A stretch of DNA of 64,000 nucleotides from CAYNHQ01 sp964397255. GTDB lineage: Bacteria; Bdellovibrionota_G; JALEGL01; DATDPG01. Position numbers and translations under genes: made by a program. The notes beneath the pieces are model-generated. The model worked only from the letters and a program-made list of their open reading frames with translations. It did not search any database and was not told the origin of the DNA. Location of the stretch: contig CAYNHQ010000007.1 in the NCBI GenBank assembly GCA_964397255.1, positions 1-64,000 on the forward strand, given 5' to 3'. Numbering within the stretch: the stretch's first letter is position 1; every line of letters starts with the position of its first letter. Positions 47,530 to 55,728 of the stretch are shown here, piece after piece.

Positions 47530-47550
47530 GCAGGAGCGACAGGAATCGAA
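47530..47550 (-). repeat. 21-bp copy of the tRNA-Trp 3' end (putative attachment site)
   Basis: The 21 bases at 47530-47550 are identical to 50522-50542, the end of the tRNA-Trp gene (discriminator, acceptor and T-arm). They are in the same orientation and 2992 bases apart. A tRNA 3' end repeated at the other side of a small region is the usual signature of att sites left by tyrosine-recombinase integration. The same bases also form one strand of a helix with 47600-47610. Confidence 0.75.
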
Positions 47551-47610
47551 GACAGACGATTTTCTTGCTCCGCAACGAAAATCTTGAGCAGGTTCTCAAC
47601 CTGTCACTCC
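47533..47610. other. Potential folded segment containing the tRNA-Trp repeat
   Basis: GGAGCGACAGG (47533-47543) can pair with CCTGTCACTCC (47600-47610) with one mismatch, enclosing GATTTTC (47558-47564) paired with GAAAATC (47577-47583). This nested fold could be part of an attachment site or a small structured RNA. No known RNA family is recognised. Confidence 0.35.
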
Positions 47611-47617
47611 CTACCCA

Positions 47618-47657
47618 CCAATACGAAAGTTCTCAAAACTGAGAATTTTCATATTGG
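47618..47657. repeat. Imperfect hairpin downstream of the toxin-antitoxin module
   Basis: CCAATA (47618-47623) with TATTGG (47652-47657), continued inward by GAAA and TTCTC paired with GAGAA and TTTC; two mismatches in 17 pairs, and a 6-base AAAACT loop. It may end the 46610-47443 transcript, although no T-run follows. Confidence 0.5.
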
Positions 47658-47771
47658 CAGTCTCTATTGGACAAGGTTTGAGGATGCCTTGCGTGTTCTC
47701 GCAAGTATTTGGAATCTTGGGTTATCTGCGTGCGTACACTGAATTCCAGCGGGAGGCTTTTCTCTGATTTC

Positions 47772-47800
47772 TTGATAGTGTACCATTATAAGGGTACATA
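47772..47800 (+). promoter_or_regulatory. Promoter/operator of the HigBA-type module
   Basis: TTGATA (47772-47777), a 17-base spacer and TACATA (47795-47800) form a good sigma-70 promoter. The palindrome TGTACC (47779-47784) and GGTACA (47793-47798) overlaps the -10 box, ideal for autorepression. Transcription would start at about 47807, within two bases of the ATG at 47809, so the mRNA is probably leaderless. Confidence 0.7.
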
Positions 47801-47808
47801 GCGGGGGA

Positions 47809-48159
47809 ATGCGACTTTTGAGAGTCAGCTTCTTTCGGTTGCCTTCGGGTCGTGAACCCGCCCGTGAATTTTTGAAATCTCTGTCAAAAGGAGACCGAGC
47901 AAAGGCAGGAGCGTTGATTGATGAGCTGGAACGACAGGGGCAATTGGCGATGCCGAAGGCGCGGCATCTCGGTAAGGGACTCTGGGAGATCCGCTTCATT
48001 GGGGAGCAGGGGAAAGTTCGAATCTTCTACTGCTTGCTCGTGGGAGGGATCTTGGTGCTGCTACATGGGATCGTTAAGAAGACGGCCAAGACACCTAAAG
48101 ACGATCTCGATTTGGCGAGACAACGGAAAAAGCTAGTGGAGGCAAGTTATGAAAAATAG
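47809..48159 (+). CDS. HigB-type toxin (Gp49-like/RelE superfamily)
   Basis: A 116-residue protein of the phage Gp49-like/HigB family (Pfam PF05973). The order REFLKSLSKGDRAKAGALIDELERQG, then ARHLGKGLWEIRFIGEQGKVRIFYCLLVGGILVLLHGIVKKTAKTP is diagnostic; the Lys/Arg pairs near the end correspond to the RNA-contacting residues of RelE-type interferases. Such toxins cleave mRNA on the ribosome. Its end overlaps the antitoxin gene by 11 bases. The module lies inside the region bounded by the tRNA-Trp repeat. The start codon sits at the predicted transcription start. Confidence 0.9.
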   Translation: MRLLRVSFFRLPSGREPAREFLKSLSKGDRAKAGALIDELERQGQLAMPKARHLGKGLWEIRFIGEQGKVRIFYCLLVGGILVLLHGIVKKTAKTPKDDLDLARQRKKLVEASYEK

Positions 48160-48493
48160 AAGGCCAACAACAAAAAACAGAGGTTTGAAGAATCCCTATC
48201 TAGGCTCAGGATTTGACCGGTGGCTTCGGAGCGAATTGTGCGACCCGGAATTCCGGCGGCTGTTTGAACAGGAACGGGCCGCTCTTCAGATGGGAGATCG
48301 CCTTCAGCAAGTGGCGAAAACGTGCGGCCTTTCCATTCGGAAGTTAGCCAAACGAATGCGAACGAGTCCATCGCAGGTGCAGAGACTCTTTTCCGAAGAC
48401 GCCACCAAATGTTCACTCGAAACTCTAATCCGTTTTTCGGTAGCGACCGGATTCCCCTTGGACGATCTTGTCCATGTTGCCAAGGCAGCCTGA
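48149..48493 (+). CDS. XRE-family antitoxin (HigA type)
   Basis: A 114-residue protein with a C-terminal helix-turn-helix of the XRE/Cro type: SIRKLAKRMRTSPSQVQRLFSED, then CSLETLIRFSVATGFPLDDLVHVAKA (about residues 52-110). The N-terminal half, basic then acidic, would wrap around the toxin. GGAGG lies 7 bases before the ATG, inside the toxin gene. It should bind the palindrome at 47779-47798 and repress the operon. Toxin-first gene order is typical of higBA. Confidence 0.9.
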   Translation: MKNRRPTTKNRGLKNPYLGSGFDRWLRSELCDPEFRRLFEQERAALQMGDRLQQVAKTCGLSIRKLAKRMRTSPSQVQRLFSEDATKCSLETLIRFSVATGFPLDDLVHVAKAA

Positions 48494-48549
48494 ACTCCTT
48501 TTTGCATGGGGGCATTGATCTAATGCGCGGGCCAAAATGAAAAGACAGA

Positions 48550-50519
48550 GTAGCCGGGGGCTGGACGGAAATCCGGCGCCCCAGCCCTCACCGAACGTAG
48601 CGTACGGATTTCCCGTACTACGCTCTTCCAGCATCGGCGCTCCGAAGGGATGCGCGCTGTCGCAATGGATGTGGAATCACACGCGGAGGTTTGATTTCCG
48701 CCCAGATCATTTGGGCACGTGGTAAGAGTTGGTTCCAAGGAACGGGATGTCGTTGATTTCGGAATTTCTTCCGAAGATAAAACAACACCGCTCGCCGCAC
48801 GGTATGGATTTCTCGGTACAAGACGCGGTTGGCATTGCCGTAGCGAAAGTATCCACTCCAGCCCTGCCACGTTTCCTCCAATCGTTCCTTGGCCGCTTGA
48901 AGGCTTAAGGTGGAATAGAGGCGTTCTTTGAGCCTTCTCCGAAACGCCTTGCGTGATTTCTCGGAAGGTTGCCGGGCGATCCAACATCGCTTCGGATTGT
49001 CCTTGAAGGCACGAAGGTGGAAGCGAAAGCCTACGAAATCCAGATGCGAGTCACGCGATCGACGACCACTACTCATGTCGATCTCTCTCGTTTTGGATTC
49101 CTTTAAGGTTAACCCCGCTTCCTTCATCCATACGTTGACCGCACGACGAACCGATCGGAGCCTTCCCGGATGGTCGCTCACGAGAATAAAATCATCGCAG
49201 TAGCGATACAGTCGGGTATGCCCTTCTGGGTTTGCCGCTTTCATGAAACGCTCGTCCAACGCGTAGTGCAGGTAGATGTTCGCCAACAGAGGAGAAAGAG
49301 GTCCGCCTTGTGGCGTTCCTTCCTTCGTCGGTTGCCACGGTTTCCGTTGTTCCAGAAATCCGCTTTCGAGAAAGCCGCCGATCAAATCGAGAATCCGGGG
49401 ATCCACAATTTGTTCTTTCAGCATTCCTTTCAACCGTCGGTGCCCGACACGGTCGAAGAAAGACTCGATGTCTGCTTCCAACACGTATCGTCTCCGAAAC
49501 ATTCCCTCTGCAGCTTCTGCCGCGCACTCCATGGCGCTGCGTCCAGGTCGGAACCCATACGAGCAGGATAAGAAAATCTGCTCATAGATGGGTTCGAGAA
49601 GCAGCACCAAGGCGCGTTGTACCACTCTGTCCCGAATCGTCGGGATTCCTAAAGGTCGCATTCGTCCATCCTTCTTGGGGATGTAGACTCGCCGAACAGG
49701 TTTGGCTTGGTACGTCCTGTCCTTGAGATGCTCTGCCAGTTTCGTGACGTATTCCCATTCCCTCTTGCGGATGCTCTCGCAGGTTTCCCCGTCGACGCCA
49801 GAGGCTCCACGGTTGACCATCACGAATTTGAGCGCATCGAGCAATACGTATGGATCCATCATATGTCGGTAGAGATCCCAATGCTTGCGTCCTTGTTGAC
49901 TCCACTGCGCCAGCCGGTGTCGGATTCGGATCGTTTGCGGGGAAAGGGACTTGTGCTTCTTCCCCCCAAGTTTCTCATTCGAAGCTTTCATCACTTCCGT
50001 TTCCTCCTCCGGTTTTCTCTGGACCTGTCCACCCCTTCGCCTTGTACGTGGCTCTCCCACGCTCCGACTACTATGGGCGACTCTGACTTCTCCCGGAACT
50101 CCTGAGGCCTTATTGCGTTTCGACTTTTGGATGCCGGTTGACGTACCTAAAACAAACCGGCGGCTCTGGGAGATCTCCGCAGTTAACTCCACATGCCCTA
50201 TCTTACCCGCCCACCGTCGGCACAAGAGGGGGGATCTGTTGTCCCTCTGATCCTTGTTTCAACAGCTCTTTCGCCTTCCACTCCACCAAGAGCTTAGGCC
50301 ACTCCCTCGCTTCCCATTAACTCATGCTTAAGACGGTTCCTGTTCGTTGGGCTGACAAGACTGGCTCGCCCCTCGGTTCCTCGGGCGGCTTCTTCTCCAG
50401 CTATTTCACACGCAGAGTCACCTCTCACGTGCGGCTGGTGGCTTTGTCAGTGGGGATCTTCCTTCTGACTTCACTTTTCTTTCATGTGTTCTGGGTCGTG
50501 TGTGTCTTTCTGCGCATAA
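48550..50519 (-). mobile_element. Group II intron, copy 2, directly after tRNA-Trp
   Basis: The same intron as at 14559-16528, shifted by 33991 bases. I found no difference by eye over the shared block 48545-50519, including domain V (about 48625-48592) and domain VI. The 5' edge again lies at the encoded CCA of a tRNA on the same strand, here tRNA-Trp; the 3' flank is unrelated to that of copy 1. Lack of any difference means the two copies separated very recently or are kept identical. The 3' side borders the HigBA-type module. Confidence 0.85.
48618..49991 (-). CDS. ltrA: Group II intron reverse transcriptase/maturase, copy 2
   Basis: Identical in protein sequence to the copy at 14627-16000: 457 residues, AGGAGG before the ATG at 49991, reverse-transcriptase blocks with YCDDF at 264-268, maturase region, no endonuclease domain, and the stop codon inside domain V. 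Both copies appear intact, so either could act on both introns. Confidence 0.92.
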   Translation of the reverse strand: MKASNEKLGGKKHKSLSPQTIRIRHRLAQWSQQGRKHWDLYRHMMDPYVLLDALKFVMVNRGASGVDGETCESIRKREWEYVTKLAEHLKDRTYQAKPVRRVYIPKKDGRMRPLGIPTIRDRVVQRALVLLLEPIYEQIFLSCSYGFRPGRSAMECAAEAAEGMFRRRYVLEADIESFFDRVGHRRLKGMLKEQIVDPRILDLIGGFLESGFLEQRKPWQPTKEGTPQGGPLSPLLANIYLHYALDERFMKAANPEGHTRLYRYCDDFILVSDHPGRLRSVRRAVNVWMKEAGLTLKESKTREIDMSSGRRSRDSHLDFVGFRFHLRAFKDNPKRCWIARQPSEKSRKAFRRRLKERLYSTLSLQAAKERLEETWQGWSGYFRYGNANRVLYREIHTVRRAVLFYLRKKFRNQRHPVPWNQLLPRAQMIWAEIKPPRVIPHPLRQRASLRSADAGRA

Positions 50520-50595
50520 TGGCAGGAGCGACAGGAATCGAACCTGCAACCCCCGGTTTTGGAGACCGGTGCTCTGCCAATTGAGCTACGCTCCT
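50520..50595 (-). tRNA. tRNA-Trp (anticodon CCA)
   Basis: A 76-base tRNA on the minus strand. It has the acceptor AGGAGCG, D-arm TAGCTCAATTGGCAGAGCA, anticodon stem CCGGT/ACCGG with loop CTCCAAA giving anticodon CCA, T-arm GCAGGTTCGATTCCTGT, discriminator G and an encoded CCA. The group II intron follows the CCA directly. Its last 21 bases (without the outermost) recur at 47530-47550. Confidence 0.97.
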
Positions 50596-50615
50596 ATCCC
50601 TTGAAAAGCGGCAGG

Positions 50616-51680
50616 TTATTGGATCCGCTGGGGAAACGCAAACGTCGTATTCGCCTCGAAGATCTTTAGCAATGCGGCTTTGACATCCGCCTCGGCGGCA
50701 GGAAGGTTTTGGGCCTTGAGGCCGTCAGCCATATATTGAAACCACTCTTTAGAGTGCGGAAGCTCGCCCTTTGCCTTCTCAATGATTTTCAGCGCTTCAC
50801 CTTGACCTACGGAATCTGAAGAAATGGGAACGGCTTCCACATGAATCCCTTTTTGCCCCGCCTCGACCATCGCATATCGGCAGGGATATGTTTGAATGCT
50901 TGGCGTTGCCACATAGGCAATCCCCTCCTCCGCTTTCCCGGCGAAAAAATGATAGTGGGAATTGAAAACCGCTTTCACCGACTTGTGACTCACCAGAACT
51001 TTGTTCACTTCAACGAGATTGGAAACCAAATAATTCTGCGGGAGCTTAAACTCCGGATAAAATTCATGAAGGCTGTGGTGAAGAAAAACGAGCGCCGGCG
51101 TCTTCGGATCGGCGTCCAATGTTTTCTTCAGCCAATTCAGTTGTTCGGTTGGAATGTATCCACCCCAATCTTTGAGAATGGGGGAATCCAAACCGATCAA
51201 CCGCCAACCTTTCACCTTTGTCGTCCAATACGTTTTCCCACTGGCATCGAATCCATGCCCGCGGAATGTGGCGGCCACCGAAGCCTTTGTTTCACCCGGA
51301 TAATACATACGCTGTTTCTTATCCCACTGCTTATCTTTGGGGAGAACAGGACGATCGTGATTGCCTAGCACGACAAAATACGGCGCGCGAAGCTGATCGG
51401 CGATTTCCTTGAAACGCTCATAATTAAAACTCTCCGCATCGATCACAAGATCGCCGTTAAACACCACAAAATCCAAATTCTTCGTTTCGTTCAGGTGATG
51501 TGCAGCGATTTCAAATATCCGTTCACTGCTGGCAGTCATCTTAAATCCGAAATCCTCGCCAACGAGTCCAAGGTGGACATCTCCTAAAACCGCAAAGTGA
51601 ATATTTTGAGCAAAAACATTCGCTCCACCGAAAAGCGTGAACAGGACCAAGGTCCAAGTAACAAGAATGCGATGATTCAT
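50616..51680 (-). CDS. Secreted metallophosphoesterase
   Basis: 354 residues from the ATG at 51680, chosen because AGGAG lies at good spacing; the frame is open to 51743. A signal peptide (cleavage after VFA at about residue 24) places it in the periplasm. Calcineurin-like metal-binding motifs appear in order: GDVH (33-36), FNGDLV, LGNHDR, LHHSLH and SHYH, so a two-metal phosphoesterase site is intact. Substrates of this family range from phosphomonoesters to nucleotides and sphingomyelin; here it is unknown. It lies 20 bases from the tRNA-Trp 5' end on the same strand. Confidence 0.88.
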   Translation of the reverse strand: MNHRILVTWTLVLFTLFGGANVFAQNIHFAVLGDVHLGLVGEDFGFKMTASSERIFEIAAHHLNETKNLDFVVFNGDLVIDAESFNYERFKEIADQLRAPYFVVLGNHDRPVLPKDKQWDKKQRMYYPGETKASVAATFRGHGFDASGKTYWTTKVKGWRLIGLDSPILKDWGGYIPTEQLNWLKKTLDADPKTPALVFLHHSLHEFYPEFKLPQNYLVSNLVEVNKVLVSHKSVKAVFNSHYHFFAGKAEEGIAYVATPSIQTYPCRYAMVEAGQKGIHVEAVPISSDSVGQGEALKIIEKAKGELPHSKEWFQYMADGLKAQNLPAAEADVKAALLKIFEANTTFAFPQRIQ

Positions 51681-51745
51681 AGAATCTCCTAAGGGCCAAC
51701 TGGATTTTTGGCGCAGATTATTGGAAGCTACGGTGTAAATCAAAC

Positions 51746-52432
51746 GTGACTCTTTCTTCGCTTACTCTTGCGCTGACCGCATATAATGAAGGAGATAACC
51801 TTTCGAATACCATCGCGCGCGCGATCGAGTTCCTGCCAAAGGCGGCCGACGCCTATGAACTTCTCATCATTGATGACGGCTCGACGGATTCCACTCCCGC
51901 GATCGCAGAGCGCCTAGCAGCTGAAAACTCAAAAATCCGCGTCATTTGCCATCCCCGGAATCTGGGTATGGGAGCAGCCATTCGAACAGCGATTCGAGAA
52001 ACCAAAATGAAATGGTTTTGCACGATCGCCGGCGACGGTCAGGTGAATCCGAATGATCTCCTTACTTTTGTGGAGCCCGCGCAGTATCATCCCGCTGTAT
52101 TTTCCACTTACTCGACACGCCAAGACGGTGTTGACCGTTGGATACTTTCCAACGGCCTGCGCATTCTCATCTTTCTCATATCGGGTGTCTGGAAAATCCC
52201 CACTGGAAATTATTTCATTCAATCGGAGCTTATTCGCTCGTTTCCGTTCACGTCTGAGTCCTTTGTCGTGAATTATGAAGTTTTTCTCAACGTTCGAAAA
52301 AGAAAGCTGAGTTACGTATGGGTTCAAATTCCGTGCACTCCGCGCGCGAGCGGGAAATCAAAAGTTCGGAATTTGAAAACAATTTTTCGTGTCGCGCGTG
52401 AGTTAATTCGCTACCGACTTTTTGGTTCGTAA
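51746..52432 (+). CDS. Family 2 glycosyltransferase
   Basis: A 228-residue GT-A glycosyltransferase starting with GTG. It has the nucleotide-sugar signature ALTAYNEGDNLSNTI near the N-terminus, LLIIDDGSTDSTPAI, HPRNLGMGAAIRTAI and a DxD-like AGDGQ, as in dolichol-phosphate mannose synthase-like enzymes. It has one weak hydrophobic stretch but no clear membrane domain. It starts 65 bases from the divergent metallophosphoesterase gene and its 3' end overlaps that of the ATP-grasp gene by 22 bases. Substrate unknown; a role in polysaccharide or lipid glycosylation is likely. Confidence 0.85.
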   Translation: MTLSSLTLALTAYNEGDNLSNTIARAIEFLPKAADAYELLIIDDGSTDSTPAIAERLAAENSKIRVICHPRNLGMGAAIRTAIRETKMKWFCTIAGDGQVNPNDLLTFVEPAQYHPAVFSTYSTRQDGVDRWILSNGLRILIFLISGVWKIPTGNYFIQSELIRSFPFTSESFVVNYEVFLNVRKRKLSYVWVQIPCTPRASGKSKVRNLKTIFRVARELIRYRLFGS

Positions 52433-53481
52433 CGATCAAGGTCTTTCTTTTCCACCATGACCGGCCCCGCATCTAACGATCGAATCCAATAGAGATCGGC
52501 GGGAAGCACATTGTAAGGCTTGGTGTCTGCAGGTGACTCCCCCAACGCCAACTGAACCAGCCAATAGGGAAAATTCGCGCCTGCCACTGTATAAAAATGA
52601 TGGGTCGTTCCGAAACGACCGACATTGACTTCCGTAATTCGAGGATTCTTATCTTTGTCGCATTTGAAATCGACAAAACCTACACCCGAATATTTTGCAT
52701 CCATCGCAAGCATGGCGCGATACCCTAGCTCATTGAGCCGCTCATCATGTATCGTCGCCGAAACCGCCGGCGCCCCCGTAATTCCCGAAGGGCTGACATG
52801 GGGAATCACATAGGCAATTCGTTTCCGACCCATACTCGAGTGAAGGTTCCCTTCCCTCCAAAGCCCCATCCACGTGAGATTATCTCCCGGCAGAAACTCC
52901 GAAGCCGTCATATTTCCCCAGGCCTCATGAAATTCAATCCAGGCCTTTGCCTGGGCGACCGTCTTGGCGGGAAGTGAAGCAACGCCTACTCCTCTCCCCG
53001 GAATTCCGCGCCCTCGAAACCAGACCGGGGTGCCGAGAAGCTCGAAGGCATGATCGATGTCTTTTTCTTCGCTAATCAAGAGCGACCCCGGAACAGGAAG
53101 CTTCGCCGCTTTTAAAATCTCATACGTTTTCCATTTGTCCGCACCTTCTTCTATCGCCTGATGAGAAGGAGCAAAAAGGTGGGCACCCAAAGAATTCCGA
53201 TTTCGCGAAAGAACTAAAAGTTCATTAATGTTGCTTGAAATAATGAGATCAATGTTCCACTTCTTTACCAATCGTTGGATCGAAGAGAGATATTCTTTTT
53301 CCTTCGAGGAGGGGGGAATCACTTCGCGTTCTTCCATATCGGCCATGTGAATAAAATAACGACTCGCATCACAACCGTAGAGCCTAAGTGGGCGTGGGGC
53401 CATTTTAAGAGAGCGGGTGACATTGACGGCAATGGAGCCCCCCACGCCAGTAATTAGAATATGAGGTTCCTGGGTCGCCAC
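52411..53481 (-). CDS. ATP-grasp protein (carbamoyl-phosphate synthase-like)
   Basis: A 356-residue ATP-grasp enzyme. The N-terminal preATP-grasp domain begins ILITGVGGSIAVNVTRSL, and the ATP-binding part holds ADKWKTYEIL, RGRGIPGRGVGVASL (the flexible glycine-rich grasp loop), SEFLPGDNLTW and GFVDFKCDKDKNPRITEVNVGRF with the metal-binding acidic residues. This type usually ligates a carboxylate to an amine, often in surface-polysaccharide or secondary pathways. Its neighbour on the other strand is a glycosyltransferase with a 22-base tail overlap. Substrates unknown. Confidence 0.88.
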   Translation of the reverse strand: MATQEPHILITGVGGSIAVNVTRSLKMAPRPLRLYGCDASRYFIHMADMEEREVIPPSSKEKEYLSSIQRLVKKWNIDLIISSNINELLVLSRNRNSLGAHLFAPSHQAIEEGADKWKTYEILKAAKLPVPGSLLISEEKDIDHAFELLGTPVWFRGRGIPGRGVGVASLPAKTVAQAKAWIEFHEAWGNMTASEFLPGDNLTWMGLWREGNLHSSMGRKRIAYVIPHVSPSGITGAPAVSATIHDERLNELGYRAMLAMDAKYSGVGFVDFKCDKDKNPRITEVNVGRFGTTHHFYTVAGANFPYWLVQLALGESPADTKPYNVLPADLYWIRSLDAGPVMVEKKDLDRYEPKSR

Positions 53482-53518
53482 TTTTAAATGATAGCCTCCT
53501 GGCGATTCGAAGCGAGTT

Positions 53519-53528
53519 TTGCTACAAT
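53519..53528 (+). promoter_or_regulatory. Extended -10 promoter before the P5C dehydrogenase gene
   Basis: TTGC directly followed by TACAAT (53523-53528), an extended -10 element. Transcription would start near 53535 and leave a 14-base leader that contains AAAGGAGAGAT before the ATG at 53549. No good -35 is visible. Confidence 0.5.
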
Positions 53529-53548
53529 CTCTCCGTCAAAGGAGAGAT

Positions 53549-55099
53549 ATGACAACTGAATTCCGAAACGAACCTTTCACTGATTTCTCAAAACCTGAAA
53601 ACCAAAAAGCCATGGAAGAGGCACTCGTCAAAGTGAAATCGTCCTTTGGAAAGACCTATCCCTTGATCGTAAATGGAAAAGAGATCACTTCGGATAAAAC
53701 ATTCGTTTCCACGAACCCCTCGCTCAAAACCGAAGTCATCGGAACATTTGCAAAGGGCTCTAAGGTCCAGGCGGAAGAAGCCATGAACCATGCTTGGAAG
53801 GCGTTTGAGACCTGGTCGCGCACGGATGCAACCAAGAGAGCGGACTACCTATTTAAAGCGGCCACCGAAATGCGCCTTCGGAAACACGAGTTCTCGGCCT
53901 GGATGATTTTTGAAGCGGGAAAAACCTGGCCCGAGGCGGACGGCGACACAGCCGAAGCGATTGACTTTATGGAATTCTACGGCCGGGAAATGCTTCGCTA
54001 CGCCTCCGAGCAGCCGTTGACCAAAATTTCATCGGAAGAAAATCATCTGAACTATGTTCCACTTGGTGTCGGCGTGATTATTCCCCCCTGGAATTTTCCT
54101 CTAGCTATCATGACGGGAATGACGACCGCCGCGATTGTGACGGGAAACACAGTCATTATGAAACCCGCCAGCGATACTCCTACGATTGCCTATCAATTCG
54201 CCAAGCTGATGCACGATGTAGGTCTCCCGGCCGGCGTCCTCAATTTTTTCCCGGGCAGTGGTGCGGAAATTGGAGACTTCTTAATTGAACATCCGAAGAC
54301 TCGATTCATCTGTTTCACCGGCTCGAAAGAAGTGGGGCTTCGAATCAATGAACTCGCGGCTAAACATCAGCCAGGGCAGAAATGGATCAAGCGCGTCGTG
54401 GCCGAAATGGGGGGCAAAGACGGTATCGTTGTCGACAAAGACGCTGATCTCGAGGCCGCTGCTACAGGAATTGTCGTTTCGGCATTCGGATATCAGGGCC
54501 AAAAATGCTCGGCCTGTTCGCGTGCGATTATTCATGAGGCGGTCTATGACAAGCTCGTTGAAAAAATAAAGACGAAAACCGAGAGCCTCAAAATCGGTCC
54601 GGCATGGGAGGCCGACATAAACATCGGCCCTGTGGTAAGTGCCTCCGCGTTTAAAACAATTTCAAGTTACATCGAAGTGGGGAAAAAAGAGGGAAAACTT
54701 TTAACCGGAGGCAAGCCGGTTCGCGATGACGGATACTATATCGCTCCGACCGTCATCGTCGATGTCGATCCAAAAGAGAGGATTATGCAGGAGGAAATTT
54801 TCGGCCCGGTTCTCGCCATTTCAAAAGCGAAGGATTTCGACGATGCGCTTCGAATCGCGAATAATACGGAATTCGGCTTAACCGGCGCGGTGTATTCCGG
54901 TACGCGCGCAAATTTGGAGAAAGCGCGAAAGGAATTTTTCGTCGGCAACCTTTATCTCAATCGAAAATGCACCGGGGCTTTGGTGGGCGTCCATCCCTTC
55001 GGCGGATTTAATATGTCGGGCACCGATTCAAAAGCCGGTGGCCGCGACTACTTACTCCTTTTCACACAGGCGAAAGTCACTTCCGAAAAAATCGCCTAG
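53549..55099 (+). CDS. rocA: L-glutamate gamma-semialdehyde (1-pyrroline-5-carboxylate) dehydrogenase
   Basis: 516 residues from the ATG at 53549, which has AAAGGAG upstream. An NAD-dependent aldehyde dehydrogenase of the P5C dehydrogenase type. It has the N-terminal YPLIVNGKEI, then PPWNFPLAIMTGMT, catalytic Glu286 in AEMGGKDG and catalytic Cys320 in GYQGQKCSACSR, plus EEIFGPVLA. Length and motifs match RocA/PruA rather than general aldehyde dehydrogenases. It oxidises glutamate semialdehyde to glutamate in proline and arginine breakdown. No proline dehydrogenase gene is adjacent, so PutA-like activities must be split. Confidence 0.92.
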   Translation: MTTEFRNEPFTDFSKPENQKAMEEALVKVKSSFGKTYPLIVNGKEITSDKTFVSTNPSLKTEVIGTFAKGSKVQAEEAMNHAWKAFETWSRTDATKRADYLFKAATEMRLRKHEFSAWMIFEAGKTWPEADGDTAEAIDFMEFYGREMLRYASEQPLTKISSEENHLNYVPLGVGVIIPPWNFPLAIMTGMTTAAIVTGNTVIMKPASDTPTIAYQFAKLMHDVGLPAGVLNFFPGSGAEIGDFLIEHPKTRFICFTGSKEVGLRINELAAKHQPGQKWIKRVVAEMGGKDGIVVDKDADLEAAATGIVVSAFGYQGQKCSACSRAIIHEAVYDKLVEKIKTKTESLKIGPAWEADINIGPVVSASAFKTISSYIEVGKKEGKLLTGGKPVRDDGYYIAPTVIVDVDPKERIMQEEIFGPVLAISKAKDFDDALRIANNTEFGLTGAVYSGTRANLEKARKEFFVGNLYLNRKCTGALVGVHPFGGFNMSGTDSKAGGRDYLLLFTQAKVTSEKIA

Positions 55100-55111
55100 A
55101 TCTTCCTTTGT

Positions 55112-55630
55112 TTACGGCTCGTCGACGACTACTTCCCAGCCCGTCACGCGACAAAATCGTGTGAAAGTGTTCGTGTCTTTCTGAGTAATAATCCTGTAGA
55201 AAATAGCCGGGCGCGACTCTTTGACCCCACCCAAATCATTGTTGCAATTTTCCAGCCGATCTTTGCCCTCTCTTCGTTCCATCTGAAATCCAGCGAAGAC
55301 CAGCGAAGGATTCTTGCTCGAAACCGTCACATCACACGAGGCATCCTTTTGTAAACACCACTGACTATCCGAGCAGGAAAACTCAACCGGAGGTCCACAT
55401 AATTTTCCGTCGACCACGAGGCTTCCCGGTACTGCCCCCAACTTTTTTTCAATTCTCGCGACACGTGCGGCGTAATGAGCCGTATTTTGGTTACATTGAT
55501 CGATGAGTTCCTGAGAGCTCCGTCCGGAAACATCAACGGACCACCGTATTTGGGCATTCCTTACTTCTGCCGAGACCACACTCACCCAAGCAATCGCTCC
55601 GAATGCAAGCAAACGAACAATATTTGTCAT
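55112..55630 (-). CDS. Secreted protein of unknown function
   Basis: A 172-residue protein with a signal peptide (cleavage near VSA at residue 21) and several cysteines in the mature part (CNQNTAHYAAR, LCGPPVEFSCSDSQWCLQKDASC, NCNNDLGG, FCRV), so it is probably a disulfide-bonded periplasmic or extracellular protein. No family is recognised. It is the first of two exported minus-strand orphans between the P5C dehydrogenase gene and the MazEF-type module. Confidence 0.65.
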   Translation of the reverse strand: MTNIVRLLAFGAIAWVSVVSAEVRNAQIRWSVDVSGRSSQELIDQCNQNTAHYAARVARIEKKLGAVPGSLVVDGKLCGPPVEFSCSDSQWCLQKDASCDVTVSSKNPSLVFAGFQMERREGKDRLENCNNDLGGVKESRPAIFYRIITQKDTNTFTRFCRVTGWEVVVDEP

Positions 55631-55728
55631 TATTTCCCCCCTTCGATGACTAAATAGCGCGTTTGGCAGTTTTGCGCAAATGACTCACGTCAGCAAAAGT
55701 AATTTCCGAAAAAATTGACTGATACTGC

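Larger units (their letters stand above)
47444..47808. other. Intergenic region: att-like repeat, structured segment and promoter
   Basis: A 69-codon frame at 47433-47642 starts inside the antitoxin gene and has no protein character. The region holds the tRNA-Trp 3' copy (47530-47550), a foldable segment (47533-47610), a 17-bp imperfect hairpin (47618-47657) and the promoter/operator at 47772-47800. Confidence 0.5.

Noticed and set aside
47433..47642. A 69-codon plus-strand frame after the DUF4258 antitoxin
   Set aside because: It covers the tRNA-Trp-derived repeat and the hairpins; no ribosome binding site and no protein character.
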